From: Acorus gramineus
Lineage: Eukaryota > Streptophyta > Magnoliopsida > Acorales > Acoraceae
DNA length: 64,000 nt
Direction: 5' to 3'
Assembly (NCBI GenBank): GCA_030737835.1
Contig: CM060852.1
Span: forward strand, 6,811,813 to 6,875,812
Of this stretch, positions 1 to 10,082 are shown one piece after another. Position 1 is the first letter of the stretch, and each line of letters starts with the position of its first letter. The notes under the pieces are model-generated. The model did no database searches. It was not told the origin of the DNA and was given only the letters and a program-made list of their open reading frames with translations. The position numbers and the translations under genes were made by a program.

Positions 1-235
1 ATCTGGCAATTGATGCGCAATTCTTTGAAGATGAGTGATTCTTTGCACTTCAGTTTCACATTGATTAGTGCGAGGATCAAGATGAGACAAAGATGGAGTT
101 TTCCATATAAGTTCACGTCGTTCTTCTGGCGACGGATTTTCTCTGGCGACGGATTTTCTCCCCCTAATGACGGGAATATTGTCTCATCAAAATGACAATC
201 CGTAAATCGAGCGGTAAAAACATCCCCTGTCAATG
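1..235 (-). pseudogene. Copia polyprotein fragment 1
   Basis: The minus strand reads, with a frameshift, FDETIFPSLGG, then a Trp-containing stretch, PSLSHLDPRTNQCETEVQ and ITHLQRIAHQLPD. This is the conserved segment found downstream of integrase in many plant Ty1/copia polyproteins. It runs off the left edge. Near the middle, a 16-base unit (tctggcgacggatttt) is duplicated and disrupts the frame. Not functional. Confidence 0.6.
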
Positions 236-511
236 GTTCAAGATATCTTATAATAGAAAGAGAATCTACTTTATATGATAAATATGTCATCGATGATCAT
301 TTATTTGCGATTCCACATTTCTCTTATATGCATATAAAATATAGAGATTTTAATATTATTAGGTACCTTTTCCTCTTCAAGAGTTTGTGTAGTCACTTCT
401 GGAACTCGTTTCTCTTCATGGACATTATACTCTTCTAGAGTTTTAGAGAAAGTGGATCTATTGTTCATAATCTCTTCTGGAACATTATGTATAACTTCTT
501 CTGGAGCATTA

Positions 512-780
512 TTAGAACATGATTTTACATTTGATCTCCACTTCTGGGGAGCTGAATTTTTTTTTTTTTTTTTTTGAACCTATAGGTCTATCACGCATCT
601 GGCGTGCATTAGGAATTTGATTTTCACGCTGAGCGGTACGTGAGTCTAGATAAGACAGAGTGGATGTATTCCACGATAATTCTTGTTGTTCTTCAGGAAC
701 AGATCGTACTTCAGGTACGTTCTTCCCTCTCCCTAACGGCGGGAATATTGTCTCATTAAAATGGAAATCCATAAATCATG
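512..780 (-). pseudogene. Copia polyprotein fragment 2, second copy of the same segment
   Basis: The minus strand reads FNETIFPPLGRGK, then ELSWNTSTLSYLDSRTAQRE, IPNARQMRDRPIGSKKKKKK. It is a diverged copy of the same post-integrase segment seen at the left edge, followed by the start of the linker preceding reverse transcriptase. Two copies about 570 bp apart mean either an internal duplication or two fragments from different copies joined together. The poly-lysine run reflects an expanded poly-T tract at 557-577. Confidence 0.55.
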
Positions 781-1750
781 CGGTAAAAACTATCATCGAG
801 CAAAAGAATCTTCTAGTTCTTTAGTATATGCCCAAATGAATAGTTCAATGCATCATCGTGTACCATGGATATCCGAGGCGATCATGTGAAAGCATAAAGA
901 TCATAGAACTTCTAGTTTATATGAGTAAATATGGATATTTATAATAACCCTTAGGAGAGAGCATAAAGCTTTTCTAATGTATGCTTCTGGCATGAGACAT
1001 TATTAATGCATAGATACTCCATAATTTTAAAATGGCATATGTTAAGATAGGTATCTTCAGTAGACTTTTTCTGGATCTACATGAATACAATGCATCGTTG
1101 ATACAAAATTTTGTATCTCTTGATAACATGATATCTGCTCTTCTGGAGCCTTCGACCAAGTTTATAATACCAAAAATAATATTATCATTTGCATTAATTA
1201 ATGTTAAACTCAACAAATAAGATAAATATGAAAGTAAGAAAAATGGATTTTAGATAACAAAGAAAAATTATAATTATAAAAATTATAAAAGTCTGATCGT
1301 ACATCAGGTACGTGGCCATATTTTTAAAGCATCAAATACATAACAATCATTTTCCTTGTGTTAGGGGTTTGTTCTGCAACCCTTTTCCCTTCAATTATGC
1401 TTTTGTTTAATAGCAAATCACTTCTAGTGATTTGAGATATTTTACAAACTCTATGATTGTTGTACTTTCAACTTTATAAATCATGATTTCATCATTCATG
1501 ACCACAACTTCCATGGCGTACATAAAATAAAATGCATTTACTTCGGGTAATGATGCTATGCCATTCAGTTAAGTTACATGATATTTTTAAAAAAATCGTT
1601 GTTCGGCAACGAGAATATATAAAATTAATGCTCTCAATATTGCTACAACTAGAGCATATTTGAGGCATAATGGCCGGTTGACCTTTGTCAATGAGGTATT
1701 AATATTTAAATCCTCTTCATTATGATGATGATGATGAAATCTAATCATAA

Positions 1751-2400
1751 TTTACATGTTCCTGCTGGGATACATGGATCTTTTTTTTATTTATTATTTG
1801 GTCCTTTAAGGACCCAAAAAATATATCATATAACTTTTGTTTGGTCCTACAGGGACACGAACAATCATGATTTTTGTATAGTCCTTCAGGGATATAACAA
1901 AATAAAATTTTACATGTTCCTGCTGGGATACATGGATCTTTTTTTATTTATTATTTGGTCCTTCAAGGACCCGAAAAATATATCATATAACTTTTGTTTG
2001 GTCCTACAGGGACACGAACAATCATGATTTTTGTATAGTCCTTCAGGGATAGAACAAAATAAAATTTTACATGATCCTTCAAAGATTCATATAATCATAA
2101 TTTTTGTACAGTCATTCAGGGATAAAATAAAATAAAATTTGTATGATCCTTCATAGATACAATATAATAATAGTCCTTCAGGGACATTTTTAATCATATC
2201 TTTTACATGATTCTTCAAGGATCCATGTAATAATTTTTGTCGTCCTTCAGGGATAAAATAAAAATCAGAATTTTACATGATCCTTCAGGGATAGAATAAA
2301 ATTTGCATGGTCTTAATTGGAACACATTATTCATAACTTCTACATGGTCCTTCAGGGATCCATGTAATTACAATTTTTGTATGATCCTATAGGGACACAT
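1751..2400. repeat. Tandem repeat array in the copia leader
   Basis: Two near-identical units of about 158 bp begin at 1751 and 1909. They are followed to about 2400 by shorter, diverged units, each carrying a variant of gtccttcaggga and spaced 40-80 bp apart. The plus-strand reading frame over this stretch is a by-product of the repeat and not a gene. Confidence 0.75.
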
Positions 2401-2826
2401 GACATTGTAACATTAAAATGAATTTCAAATCAAATATAAATATCAAATTAATTGATATTTGTGAGAATTTCTGGTTCTACACATAGATGTATAATATTTA
2501 AATTTCAATAAAAGATGACAAACATGAAACAGTTACATGAAAAATAAATAATCAAATGATAGATGCCGCATACTGTTGCATGAGAAAATTGCATACTAGT
2601 TTTCATAAATTAATCATATCATAACATATGTATGAAAAATTTTGATAATTTTCATACGGTTCCATGCATATTGAAAAAAAAAAAATTAATCATATGTATG
2701 TAGTAGATGATTTACATAAAAATACATAACATCAAAGGAGAGTATATTTTTTTTTTGATATAGATCATTAAGAACCCATCGATACAAACCTTTCTCTTTA
2801 ACAAAGAGCTTCTCGTGCTGATAACG

Positions 2827-3108
2827 TGTTGTAAACTAAATAGAATATGATATATAAGAGTATATAAATCAAGCACATACAAGCATATAGAGAAGAGAAG
2901 TAGAGAGAGATTCTTATTCACTTTGTTGGTTGTATACAAGAGAGAACCCCTCTATTTATAGGATGCATAGAGGAATCCCAAAGGTGGAGAGTTACAAGTC
3001 TATAGAGGTGAGGGGGAGATAGTGGGGCACTAATGGGAGTGTTAATGGAATAGAAGAGTGGGGGAGGTTATGGAGTTGAAGTGGTGGTTATCCACCATAT
3101 TCACAACA
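2827..3108 (-). repeat. LTR of the copia element (282 bp)
   Basis: Bounded by TGTTG and CAACA, the usual TG...CA LTR ends. Read on the minus strand it contains a good TATA box (TATAAATAG, about 2951-2959) followed by a short transcribed part, and it ends directly before ACACGTTATCAGCACG-type sequence, which is common immediately inside plant copia LTRs. The base 3109-3113 pentamer ATTAT would be the right target-site copy; its partner lies outside the window. Confidence 0.65.
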
Positions 3109-3884
3109 ATTATATATTTATTAATATGGCTCTGGTCCACGATAGCAATTTCGTGAAAGAATGTAGGGTAGGTATCGTCATTGACAGGTAGGCATCCCTT
3201 ATACGTCACTCGATGCGTCACCTCTCAACCCGGTCAGCAAGCACGAGAGCCGTTCATTATCCGCCACCGCCTTTTAATAACCTTCGTACACGTGGACCAC
3301 GCTCTACCGTCGATCGTCAATCCCTAGAGTCACAGGAGCCGTAGATAAATTCCAATCGCGGCCATAAATAATAATTCATCCCCAAATCTCTTTTCCCATA
3401 TTCGCCGAAAGCGTCTTTTCATGTTCTCTTCTTTGTCTGCTCGTTTTCTTTAGATCTACTCTGCGTTTCAAGCGTTCTTGTTTTTCTGATTTCATCTATG
3501 GATAGATCTCTCTCCGATCTACGATTTGGTATGCGTTTCTCGTTCAATCGGTTCAGATTTATGATGTCTTGGAAATATCAGATCTATCGATCCTAACTTG
3601 TTTTTATTTGTTCTTCCATCTGTTCAGATCTGTTGTTTTGTTCATCATATGAGAGATCCAAACGGAGAAGATGACGATTTCATCTTTGCGAGCGAGATCA
3701 ATCGATTCTCTACCGTCGTTGCCGAGTTCAAGATGAGACAGGTTCTTGATACCGGTAGATCTCGGACGGGATCTGTGTTGTGCACCATGTGATGAGATCT
3801 GTCGCGCGATGTAGAGAACATATGATCGGTGGATCTGTTGGGGGCCGGGGATGATTGGAAAAGCATGTATGGGTGAAGCCATGT

Positions 3885-4065
3885 TGAGGAGGTATTGTAT
3901 GGACGACCTTTGCCATGTCGGGTGCGCTCGCTTGGCAGGTCAACAAAATCCTTAATAATATTTTGATTTCTTGGTGTGTTTTGGAAGGGGGAGATCGCAC
4001 GGGATTTTATTTATTACCTTTATTTATATTGGCCCGGGTTCTCCCCCTTCCCTTTTGCGCGTCTC
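3885..4065 (+). ncRNA. Structured RNA element, copy A
   Basis: Hairpin 1 (3905-3941) pairs GACCU/AGGUC, GCCA/UGGC and CGGG/CUCG around a UGCG tetraloop. Hairpin 2 (3983-4051) has a perfect 12-bp stem, GGAAGGGGGAGA with UCUCCCCCUUCC, and an inner CGGG/CCCG. A 36-base run across hairpin 1 (3907-3942) recurs at copy B with a single difference. The conserved parts lie in stems and loops and not in an open frame. Function unknown; a structured RNA is inferred from base pairing alone. Confidence 0.35.
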
Positions 4066-4592
4066 TGTCCAATTATATTTCTCCTCTCTTTGATATCACA
4101 AAAAAGAGAATAAAAAAAAGAGCAAAAAAAGAAAAAAAAATAAAATCATCACAGAATCCGGATCCATCATCAGCACTCATCTTCCAAGTGATTCTCACGT
4201 TCGGCGATCTTCTAACATGAGGTATTTCGCACCTTTCAATTACATCACCAATCAAGCATTAGTTTTATCTGTATATTTTCTTTTATAAGTATGATAGGTA
4301 TAATTTCAAGCATGATTCAATCAATTGAATGCCTTCCATTGTTGCTTTTCAAGTTTTAAAACGTCTATCCACCAAAAAAATAGTTTTAAATCTACTCGAG
4401 TAATAATCATATTGTGATTTTTACGGTATTCAATTATTGTTTTAGATCGTTTTACATCATATCAAAATATAATCGAGAGAAAATGTTTTATCAACATTAT
4501 TTTATTGAACTTTTGCAGTAATAATTTTGCGATGTATTGTGAATAATTTTGATTTCAATATCACATGAAAATCGAGGTGCGGTGTATCATAA

Positions 4593-4742
4593 GTTGTGAG
4601 GTGGTGGGCCTTTGCCATGCCGGGTGCGCTCGCTTGGCAGGTCATAGGGATCTTATAAAACTTGCATCTTTTGTGTTCATGGGGGGGAGATCGTACAGGC
4701 CTTGCTTTTCTCTGCCTGGGTTCTTCCCTGTTCTTGCGCCTA
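4593..4742 (+). ncRNA. Structured RNA element, copy B
   Basis: Second copy, 702 bp downstream in the same orientation. Hairpin 1 (4607-4643) keeps every stem; one A-C pairing partner change becomes a G-U pair (GGCCU against AGGUC). Hairpin 2 has stem 4683-4690 with 4722-4729, including G-U pairs where copy A has G-C, and inner CAGGC/GCCUG in place of CGGG/CCCG. The sequences between the conserved blocks have diverged. Pairing kept despite changes suggests selection on structure, but with two copies this is weak evidence. Confidence 0.35.
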
Positions 4743-5384
4743 TCATCATTTATGTTTTTCATGTTAATGATGCAAAATAAAAATCCCATGTGTCAACCAG
4801 GCAAACTCTCATGACTAGCACATATTCCGTTTCATTTAATCACACGCAAAGTTCTCATTGAATCATGAGTTTCTTCTTTGAATGATTTCATCAGTATTGC
4901 GTATGTATTATTTGTTGTTGCCTTTTGGTTTGAAGTGATGATGTAGGAGTACAAAGGAGGAAGGTTATGTAGCCTTTGTTCTTCTGTATTATGCTTTTCA
5001 GTTTGATGTATTTTGTTTTCTGTATTTTTTTTTATATGTATATATATGTAGTCCTAGGGATTCCTTTTTAGCATGACAAGCAAGCGACGGATTGAAGGAA
5101 GGGAAATGGGCATTTCCTTTTGTGTGCAAGTTCGTGAAGAATCAGATTTCTTGCTCCTGCTACCTGAAGGCCGATTGTGTTGGATCATGGCCCGAGGTTT
5201 CTGTTTGCTTTTCACAGCCTGTCTTCCAGACAACTTGGATGCATTCATCCGGGCCACGTTGCCATGATGCGTACCGCAATCCACTGGGCGCGACACAGCG
5301 CTGTATATGTCTTGGCGTTATTTTGAGGGCTACATGTAGTTTTCCAGGGAGCGTGAATGATTAATATGTCTTGGATGTTCTTTA

Positions 5385-5420
5385 GAATTTGAGGTGCACC
5401 GCAGGCCGCTCCTCAAATTC
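5385..5420 (+). other. Perfect 10-bp hairpin in the candidate ncRNA locus
   Basis: GAATTTGAGG at 5385-5394 pairs perfectly with CCTCAAATTC at 5411-5420 around a 16-base GC-rich loop. It lies downstream of both copies of the structured element in a GC-richer patch (5080-5480). No family recognised. Confidence 0.4.
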
Positions 5421-5850
5421 ATTTCTAAGCTCCAGTGCTGCACGGACAGGATTTTGATGTTATGAAAGGTACAATACAAGCGCGTCTTAAATCTTCTACA
5501 TTTCAAGGTCCATTATTTGTTATGTGTAGTGAGTTTTCTGATCTTGTTCCGAGTAACTTAGATGAAAGCTTTATGGAATTTCAATTGATTTGCATATATT
5601 TATGATAAATGGCTACATGTGGTGAGGGACGGGTTGGATTAACTCTTTTTATATTGTAATTTTTGTTGTATAAAAAATGTGTGAAATACTATTATGTCGT
5701 ACACTAGAAAGGTCATACAAACATCCACAGATGTACCGAATGCTTGCTGGTGCAGATGGAAAGGATAGACCGTCATCCTACTGAAGCTGCCTGAGAAGTT
5801 TGTGCATGATGACCTGCGGGGTAATTATCTTATAGGGGTGTATTATTTGT

Positions 5851-7173
5851 TATTCCAGTGTGTTTTGTTGTTTTGATTTCATTCCTTTTATATGGATATA
5901 GATGTCTTTTCCTGTTTTCTCAACTGTAGTAGGATTAGCAACTTGTGATTTTGTGGAGGGGTAAAAGGATAAATCTGAAGAAACTTCACTCTCGTTTGTT
6001 GTGATTTCGATTTATTTAATTTTTTTTTGTGATTTTTGTCTTAAAAACGAGATTATATTATGCTTGTTTTTTTTCTTCTTCGTAATGTGTTATTTATGTT
6101 TTCTTCATTTGGTAGTGGTTTATATGGTATGGAGCTATATTAGGTGAACATTAAATCGTACCCAAACTAATTTTTTTTATTGTTCTTTGTCGTGTTGAAT
6201 CTCAAAAATCATTTTGTATTCCACCGTGTTTGTTTGTGAGCTATGAGAAGTGCACGGCAATTGGTGCTGTAGTTTTCGCACCTAGCATTATGCTTTTTTA
6301 ATATTGGTGAATATGAATCATTTGCTGTAAATAGGATGAATATTTACTAAATTTTATGTTCTTTTAGCACCCCATGATAATATTTAACTGAGAGCCCTGT
6401 TCAGTTGGTCTTGCAGTCAAATTCAGTGTTTTTAATATATGGCTACCAAAGCATGCCTTTATACGGAAAAAAAAACTGTATAATAATAACCTGGAATGTA
6501 GATTTTCAAGTTTTTTGCAACAATGAAAATATATTGAGACGGTGGATTATATTCAGCCTTTTGTGATTTTGTAGGCCTCAGTTATTTCGTCTTATTGAGA
6601 GGTTTTCAAATTCTTATTATATACATGCTTTTGTTACAATTGTGGACATTTTTACTTTCAAAATCATAATTTGTGTATGTAATATGACTTATTTGAAATG
6701 TTTTTTTAACAATATATATAATTATTATATATATATAAATATTATATGCTAAGCCAAGCTAATAATGTGGCCGTAAAAAAACTTGCGTAACATAGAGGTA
6801 GAAGATTTTATGAGAGTATGCCTTAATTTTGTAATCTTATTGAGAGGTTTTTAAAATCTTATTATAAACATGCTTTTGTTATAGTTGTGGAAATTTTTAC
6901 TTTCAAAATCATAATTTGTTTATGTAATTTGAGTTATTTGAAATATTTTTTTTTAACATTTTTCCTTCATAAGCTTTTTATATATTAGAAAAATAAGTAC
7001 ATTATTGTTAAAACATCCGAAAGTGTGTGATTTGATGTGGTATGACGATTTTTGGATCGTTGGGTGTGTATTGAAGGCATATATTTTGTCAGATTTTATC
7101 TACTGCAATAATAGGAACTCTGAAACATGATAATGTAAATTTTCATGTGAAAGATGTCACTGTAATTTCTGAT
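5851..7173. other. AT-rich intergenic DNA, no gene seen
   Basis: Low-complexity AT-rich sequence with stops in all frames. One passage is present twice in diverged form: 6583-6700 and 6837-6945 share attgagaggttttcaaa-type sequence followed by ttactttcaaaatcataatt, suggesting an old duplication of about 110 bp at a distance of 250 bp. Confidence 0.6.
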
Positions 7174-7245
7174 GGGTCTCTAAGCTCAAAATGGAAAGAG
7201 CGCTCACTTTGGTGAGAGGTTGGTGGTTCGAATCCTCCGAGATCC
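7174..7245 (+). tRNA. Degenerate tRNA-like sequence
   Basis: 72 bases with a complete 7-bp acceptor stem (GGGTCTC against GAGATCC, one G-U pair), a D-arm GCTC/GAGC, and a T-arm with the loop TTCGAAT. Defects: one extra base between acceptor and D stem, a T-T mismatch in the T stem (GGTGG against CCTCC), and an anticodon arm that only pairs poorly (CTCAC-TTTGGTG-AGAGG, anticodon TGG if real). No CCA follows. Most likely a tRNA pseudogene or an organelle- or SINE-derived remnant; its 3' end is duplicated just downstream. Confidence 0.25.
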
Positions 7246-7391
7246 TTTATTATGTTTTTTTGTTTTATTTTATTCTAATTCTAATATATAAAAATCTCGA
7301 AAAAAATAAGAACCCTCCGAGATCCTTTATTATGTTTTTTTATTTTATTTTATTCTAATTTAATATAAAAAATCTCGAAAAAAATAAGGTT
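7234..7391. repeat. 80-bp tandem duplication
   Basis: Two units beginning at 7234 and 7314 each start CCTCCGAGATCCTTTATTAT and run through an AT-rich stretch to AAATCTCGAAAAAAATAAG. The first unit overlaps the 3' end of the tRNA-like sequence, so the duplication arose after that sequence was in place. Confidence 0.8.
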
Positions 7392-9656
7392 CATTTCTTT
7401 GTCTCTTTATGGCTAGAGAAATAAGTTCAGAATAAAGAAGAATATAGGAGAATAATAAAAAAAAGCTATTTGTTTTGATAGAATAAATCTTGATAGTTAT
7501 GTTTGGATAAACTAGGATAAGGTCTAATAACTATTTTAAGAAAATTATGGAATTGCTTATCAAGACTTATCTATACCAATGGATAAAAATATCCTTTTCT
7601 ATCATTTTAAAAAATTTATCTCACCTAATAGACTCACACATATTCAAAAAACTGTCACATCTATCAAATCAATCATATATCTCTCAAATTATTTCCAGTG
7701 TATAATTGTCATTTAAAAAATCATAAACTCTTATTCATCCCTTATTAACCATTTATCATCACTTTATTCAAGGTGCACCAAACAATAAAAAAGTAATTTT
7801 TACGTTTTTCAATGAGAATAACAAAAAAAACAATCAAATAAAAAATTGTTTATTCAGTCTAGATTGTTATTTATTTCAGTATAGCTATCAAGAGCGAATA
7901 ATCTAAGTCACATACGGGAGGTGGGAGTCTGAGTTGTGCCAAAAATAAACAAATGTAAAAAAAAAAGTGAGAAAGAAACAGAAAATGGGAACAAAGTTCC
8001 ACAAAAAAATATTGCAATCTGTAATTGTAAATTTGAATATTCGGCTTTGTACATTTTATGGAAATATGATGACATCATAACATCATATCATTTTATGGAA
8101 CTTCGGATGTTGGGTTTGAGCCCCCTCATAACATTAAATCTCACATTCTTCCGGCTGAAGTTGAAAATGTTGAAATACTCAAAATCCCACCTAGCTCTCT
8201 TATTTTTTTTCAAATATTCAACCTTTCAAATCTGTTGTAAATCTTTCGTTTTTTTTTTTTTAATGATATCATTGGTGATTTGTTTCTGTGTTATTTTATT
8301 GGGTTCTCATATTATTTGTGTATTTTTTTTATATCGAAAATGCCCCTGTATTAGCACCTGTCTAAGGCCCCATGTCACATGTAAAATTTCTTTTATACAC
8401 TCTTAAGACATCTGTCACTTAAAAAAATCATTCGGCGTCACCACCTTAGATTTCTCTCGCTGCTCTCTCTTGCTGTCCTCTATCATATGAGAGGTGGTTC
8501 GGATATTTTTTTTAACCTTATACGACCTCCATCATCTCCACTTTCACTTCCACTTTTTTGTTATGAATTTTAGACATATTTCGAATGCATCTAACAAATC
8601 AATTGCATTAGTTTATGTGAGTTTTTTTTTTCACGTTTTTATGATTTTATGTTATATTATGAATGATTATTTTGTTATGTTAGCTATATAATTTTAAGTT
8701 ATATTTTCTGTTTCATATATTTGGTTGTTGATCTTTTTTTCATTTTTTTATGTCTTGAAATTCAATAATATTTTTTTGGGTTGAATAACCTGAAATAATT
8801 TAATTACAGAGATTGACTGGAATCCATATATTACTTTATGTCAATTAATTCTGACATATAGATTCTTATTTATTCCAGCCTTCCAAACACCCATTTTGAG
8901 GCTATTATGATGAATTCTCACTTATTCCTAGCCTTATTCTGAAACCAAACAAGGGCCATTGTTAAGAGTGTCTGGGTGTGTTGTGTGAAGGGGTGAGACT
9001 GTGAGAGAGAGGATAGCTTCAGTTGAATTGTTTGTTTTGAGAAGGCTTTTTTGAGAATATAATAGTTAATTCACACTTAATAATAGTTGATGTAATGATG
9101 TATGCAAGATTTTCCGTGTTTGGAGGAATATTTATGTCTGATATTTTCAAAGTGTGAAATGACTTATGTGAGATTATACGTGCACACAAGAAGAATTATA
9201 TATTTAAGCTTTTTTGGGGTTATATAAATTTGGAAGAGTATAATAATTAATTTATATCCATGATTAATTTTAACTATAGGTGAGTTAATAATGGTTAAGG
9301 GAATGTATCTATGAGATATTTGTTGTGTTCGTAGGAATATGTATGTTTGACTTAAGTTTGTAAAGATTTATGTGAGATTATACACGTTCACAGATACTCA
9401 AATGTCTTCCATCTTTTTTTTTCCAATCATCACTTGTATTCTTCACTGTGTAAATCCTATTCACCTTATTTATTATTTATTACTTTAATTACTAAGCATC
9501 AACATGAATCCATTGGTTAATATAGTTGTTGAATACAAAACGTTAACATGCGAAAAAATGGTGTCATTTTTTTCACCACTCATTGCAAATTAATAGAGGG
9601 TGCAAGTGTAACTAGAATAACAAAGTGAAGTGTTGAGAAAAACCCTACTCATCTTA
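7392..9656. other. AT-rich intergenic DNA with MITE-like debris
   Basis: No gene recognised. The plus-strand frame at 7936-8406 (156 codons) has the low-complexity F/I/K/S composition of random AT-rich DNA and no family resemblance. Near 8780-8960 the sequence (attctgacatatagattct, cttattctgaaaccaaacaa) resembles the stretch near 40270-40440 (attctgacatactttatc, cttattctcaaaacaaac), so both are probably decayed copies of one small DNA transposon family. Confidence 0.45.
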
Positions 9657-9764
9657 TTTTTCAATGTGTACATTCCATGTACACATTGAAAAACAACATG
9701 CAAATTGAGAAACCTTATTTTAATCCCATCCCTAATATTTTTCAATGTGTACATTCCATGTAGA
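9657..9764. repeat. Perfect 15-bp inverted repeat with a third copy nearby
   Basis: TTTTTCAATGTGTAC (9657-9671) and its exact reverse complement (9679-9693) flank the heptamer ATTCCAT. From about 9738 to 9762 the left arm, the heptamer and the first bases of the right arm occur again as a direct copy. About 320 bp upstream of the PLATZ start codon. Possibly a transposon footprint or foldback remnant. Confidence 0.7.
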
Positions 9765-10082
9765 GTTTTTAGAAAAGTTTTCCTCTGATTCAAATTTTCC
9801 CATGGTTCAGTAGTACAATTCAAATAAACTCATATTTATGATATTTTCCTCTTTAAAACCATCAGTACTCAATGCATTTGAAAAAAATGACATTTATACA
9901 CCAAAATCAATTATTGGATTTCCTATATCTCCCATACTATATTAGAAAAAAGTATCCTCTAGATTCATCAATAATTATGTAAATCTATGATATAAATTAT
10001 GTAATCTAGAATCATCAATAAAATGTGTCTAAACCACAATAAGTAGCATGTTGACTCCTTCAATCTCACTATTCTAGAAGCA

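Larger units (their letters stand above)
1..3108 (-). mobile_element. Degenerate Ty1/copia LTR retrotransposon, truncated by window edge
   Basis: The minus strand carries an LTR at the right end, a primer-site-like stretch just inside it (CGTTATCAGCACGAG), a repeat-rich leader, and two broken copies of a copia polyprotein segment. The order, read leftward, is 5' LTR, leader, pol pieces, so the 5' end of the element is at the right and the rest lies beyond base 1. Frames are full of stops and no intact gag or pol remains. Assignment to Ty1/copia rests on the polyprotein fragments; element limits other than the LTR are inferred. Confidence 0.6.
3270..5850 (+). ncRNA. Candidate spliced non-coding transcription unit
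   Basis: The stretch differs in composition from its AT-rich flanks and looks like a transcribed leader: pyrimidine-rich sequence near 3400-3500 and plausible splice sites (donor after 3531 in GATTTG|GTATGC, acceptor TTCAG near 3627, donor ATGAG|GTATTT near 4220, acceptor GATGTAG near 4946). No reading frame is long or resembles a known protein; the best is a 47-residue frame ending near 3792. It contains a duplicated foldable element and a perfect hairpin, listed separately. The plant non-coding family CR20/GUT15, a multi-exon poly(A) RNA, is one possibility to test; I do not recognise its sequence here. Transcription and strand are inferred. Confidence 0.3.

Noticed and set aside
3905..3941. 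Resemblance of GCTCGCTTGG-CAGGTC to miR168 (TCGCTTGGTGCAGGTC)
   Set aside because: Two central bases are missing, the expected star strand is absent, and the fold is a short tetraloop hairpin and not a miRNA precursor.
7936..8406. 156-codon plus-strand frame
   Set aside because: Low-complexity residues from AT-rich DNA, no motif, no plausible promoter, and it lies amid transposon debris.
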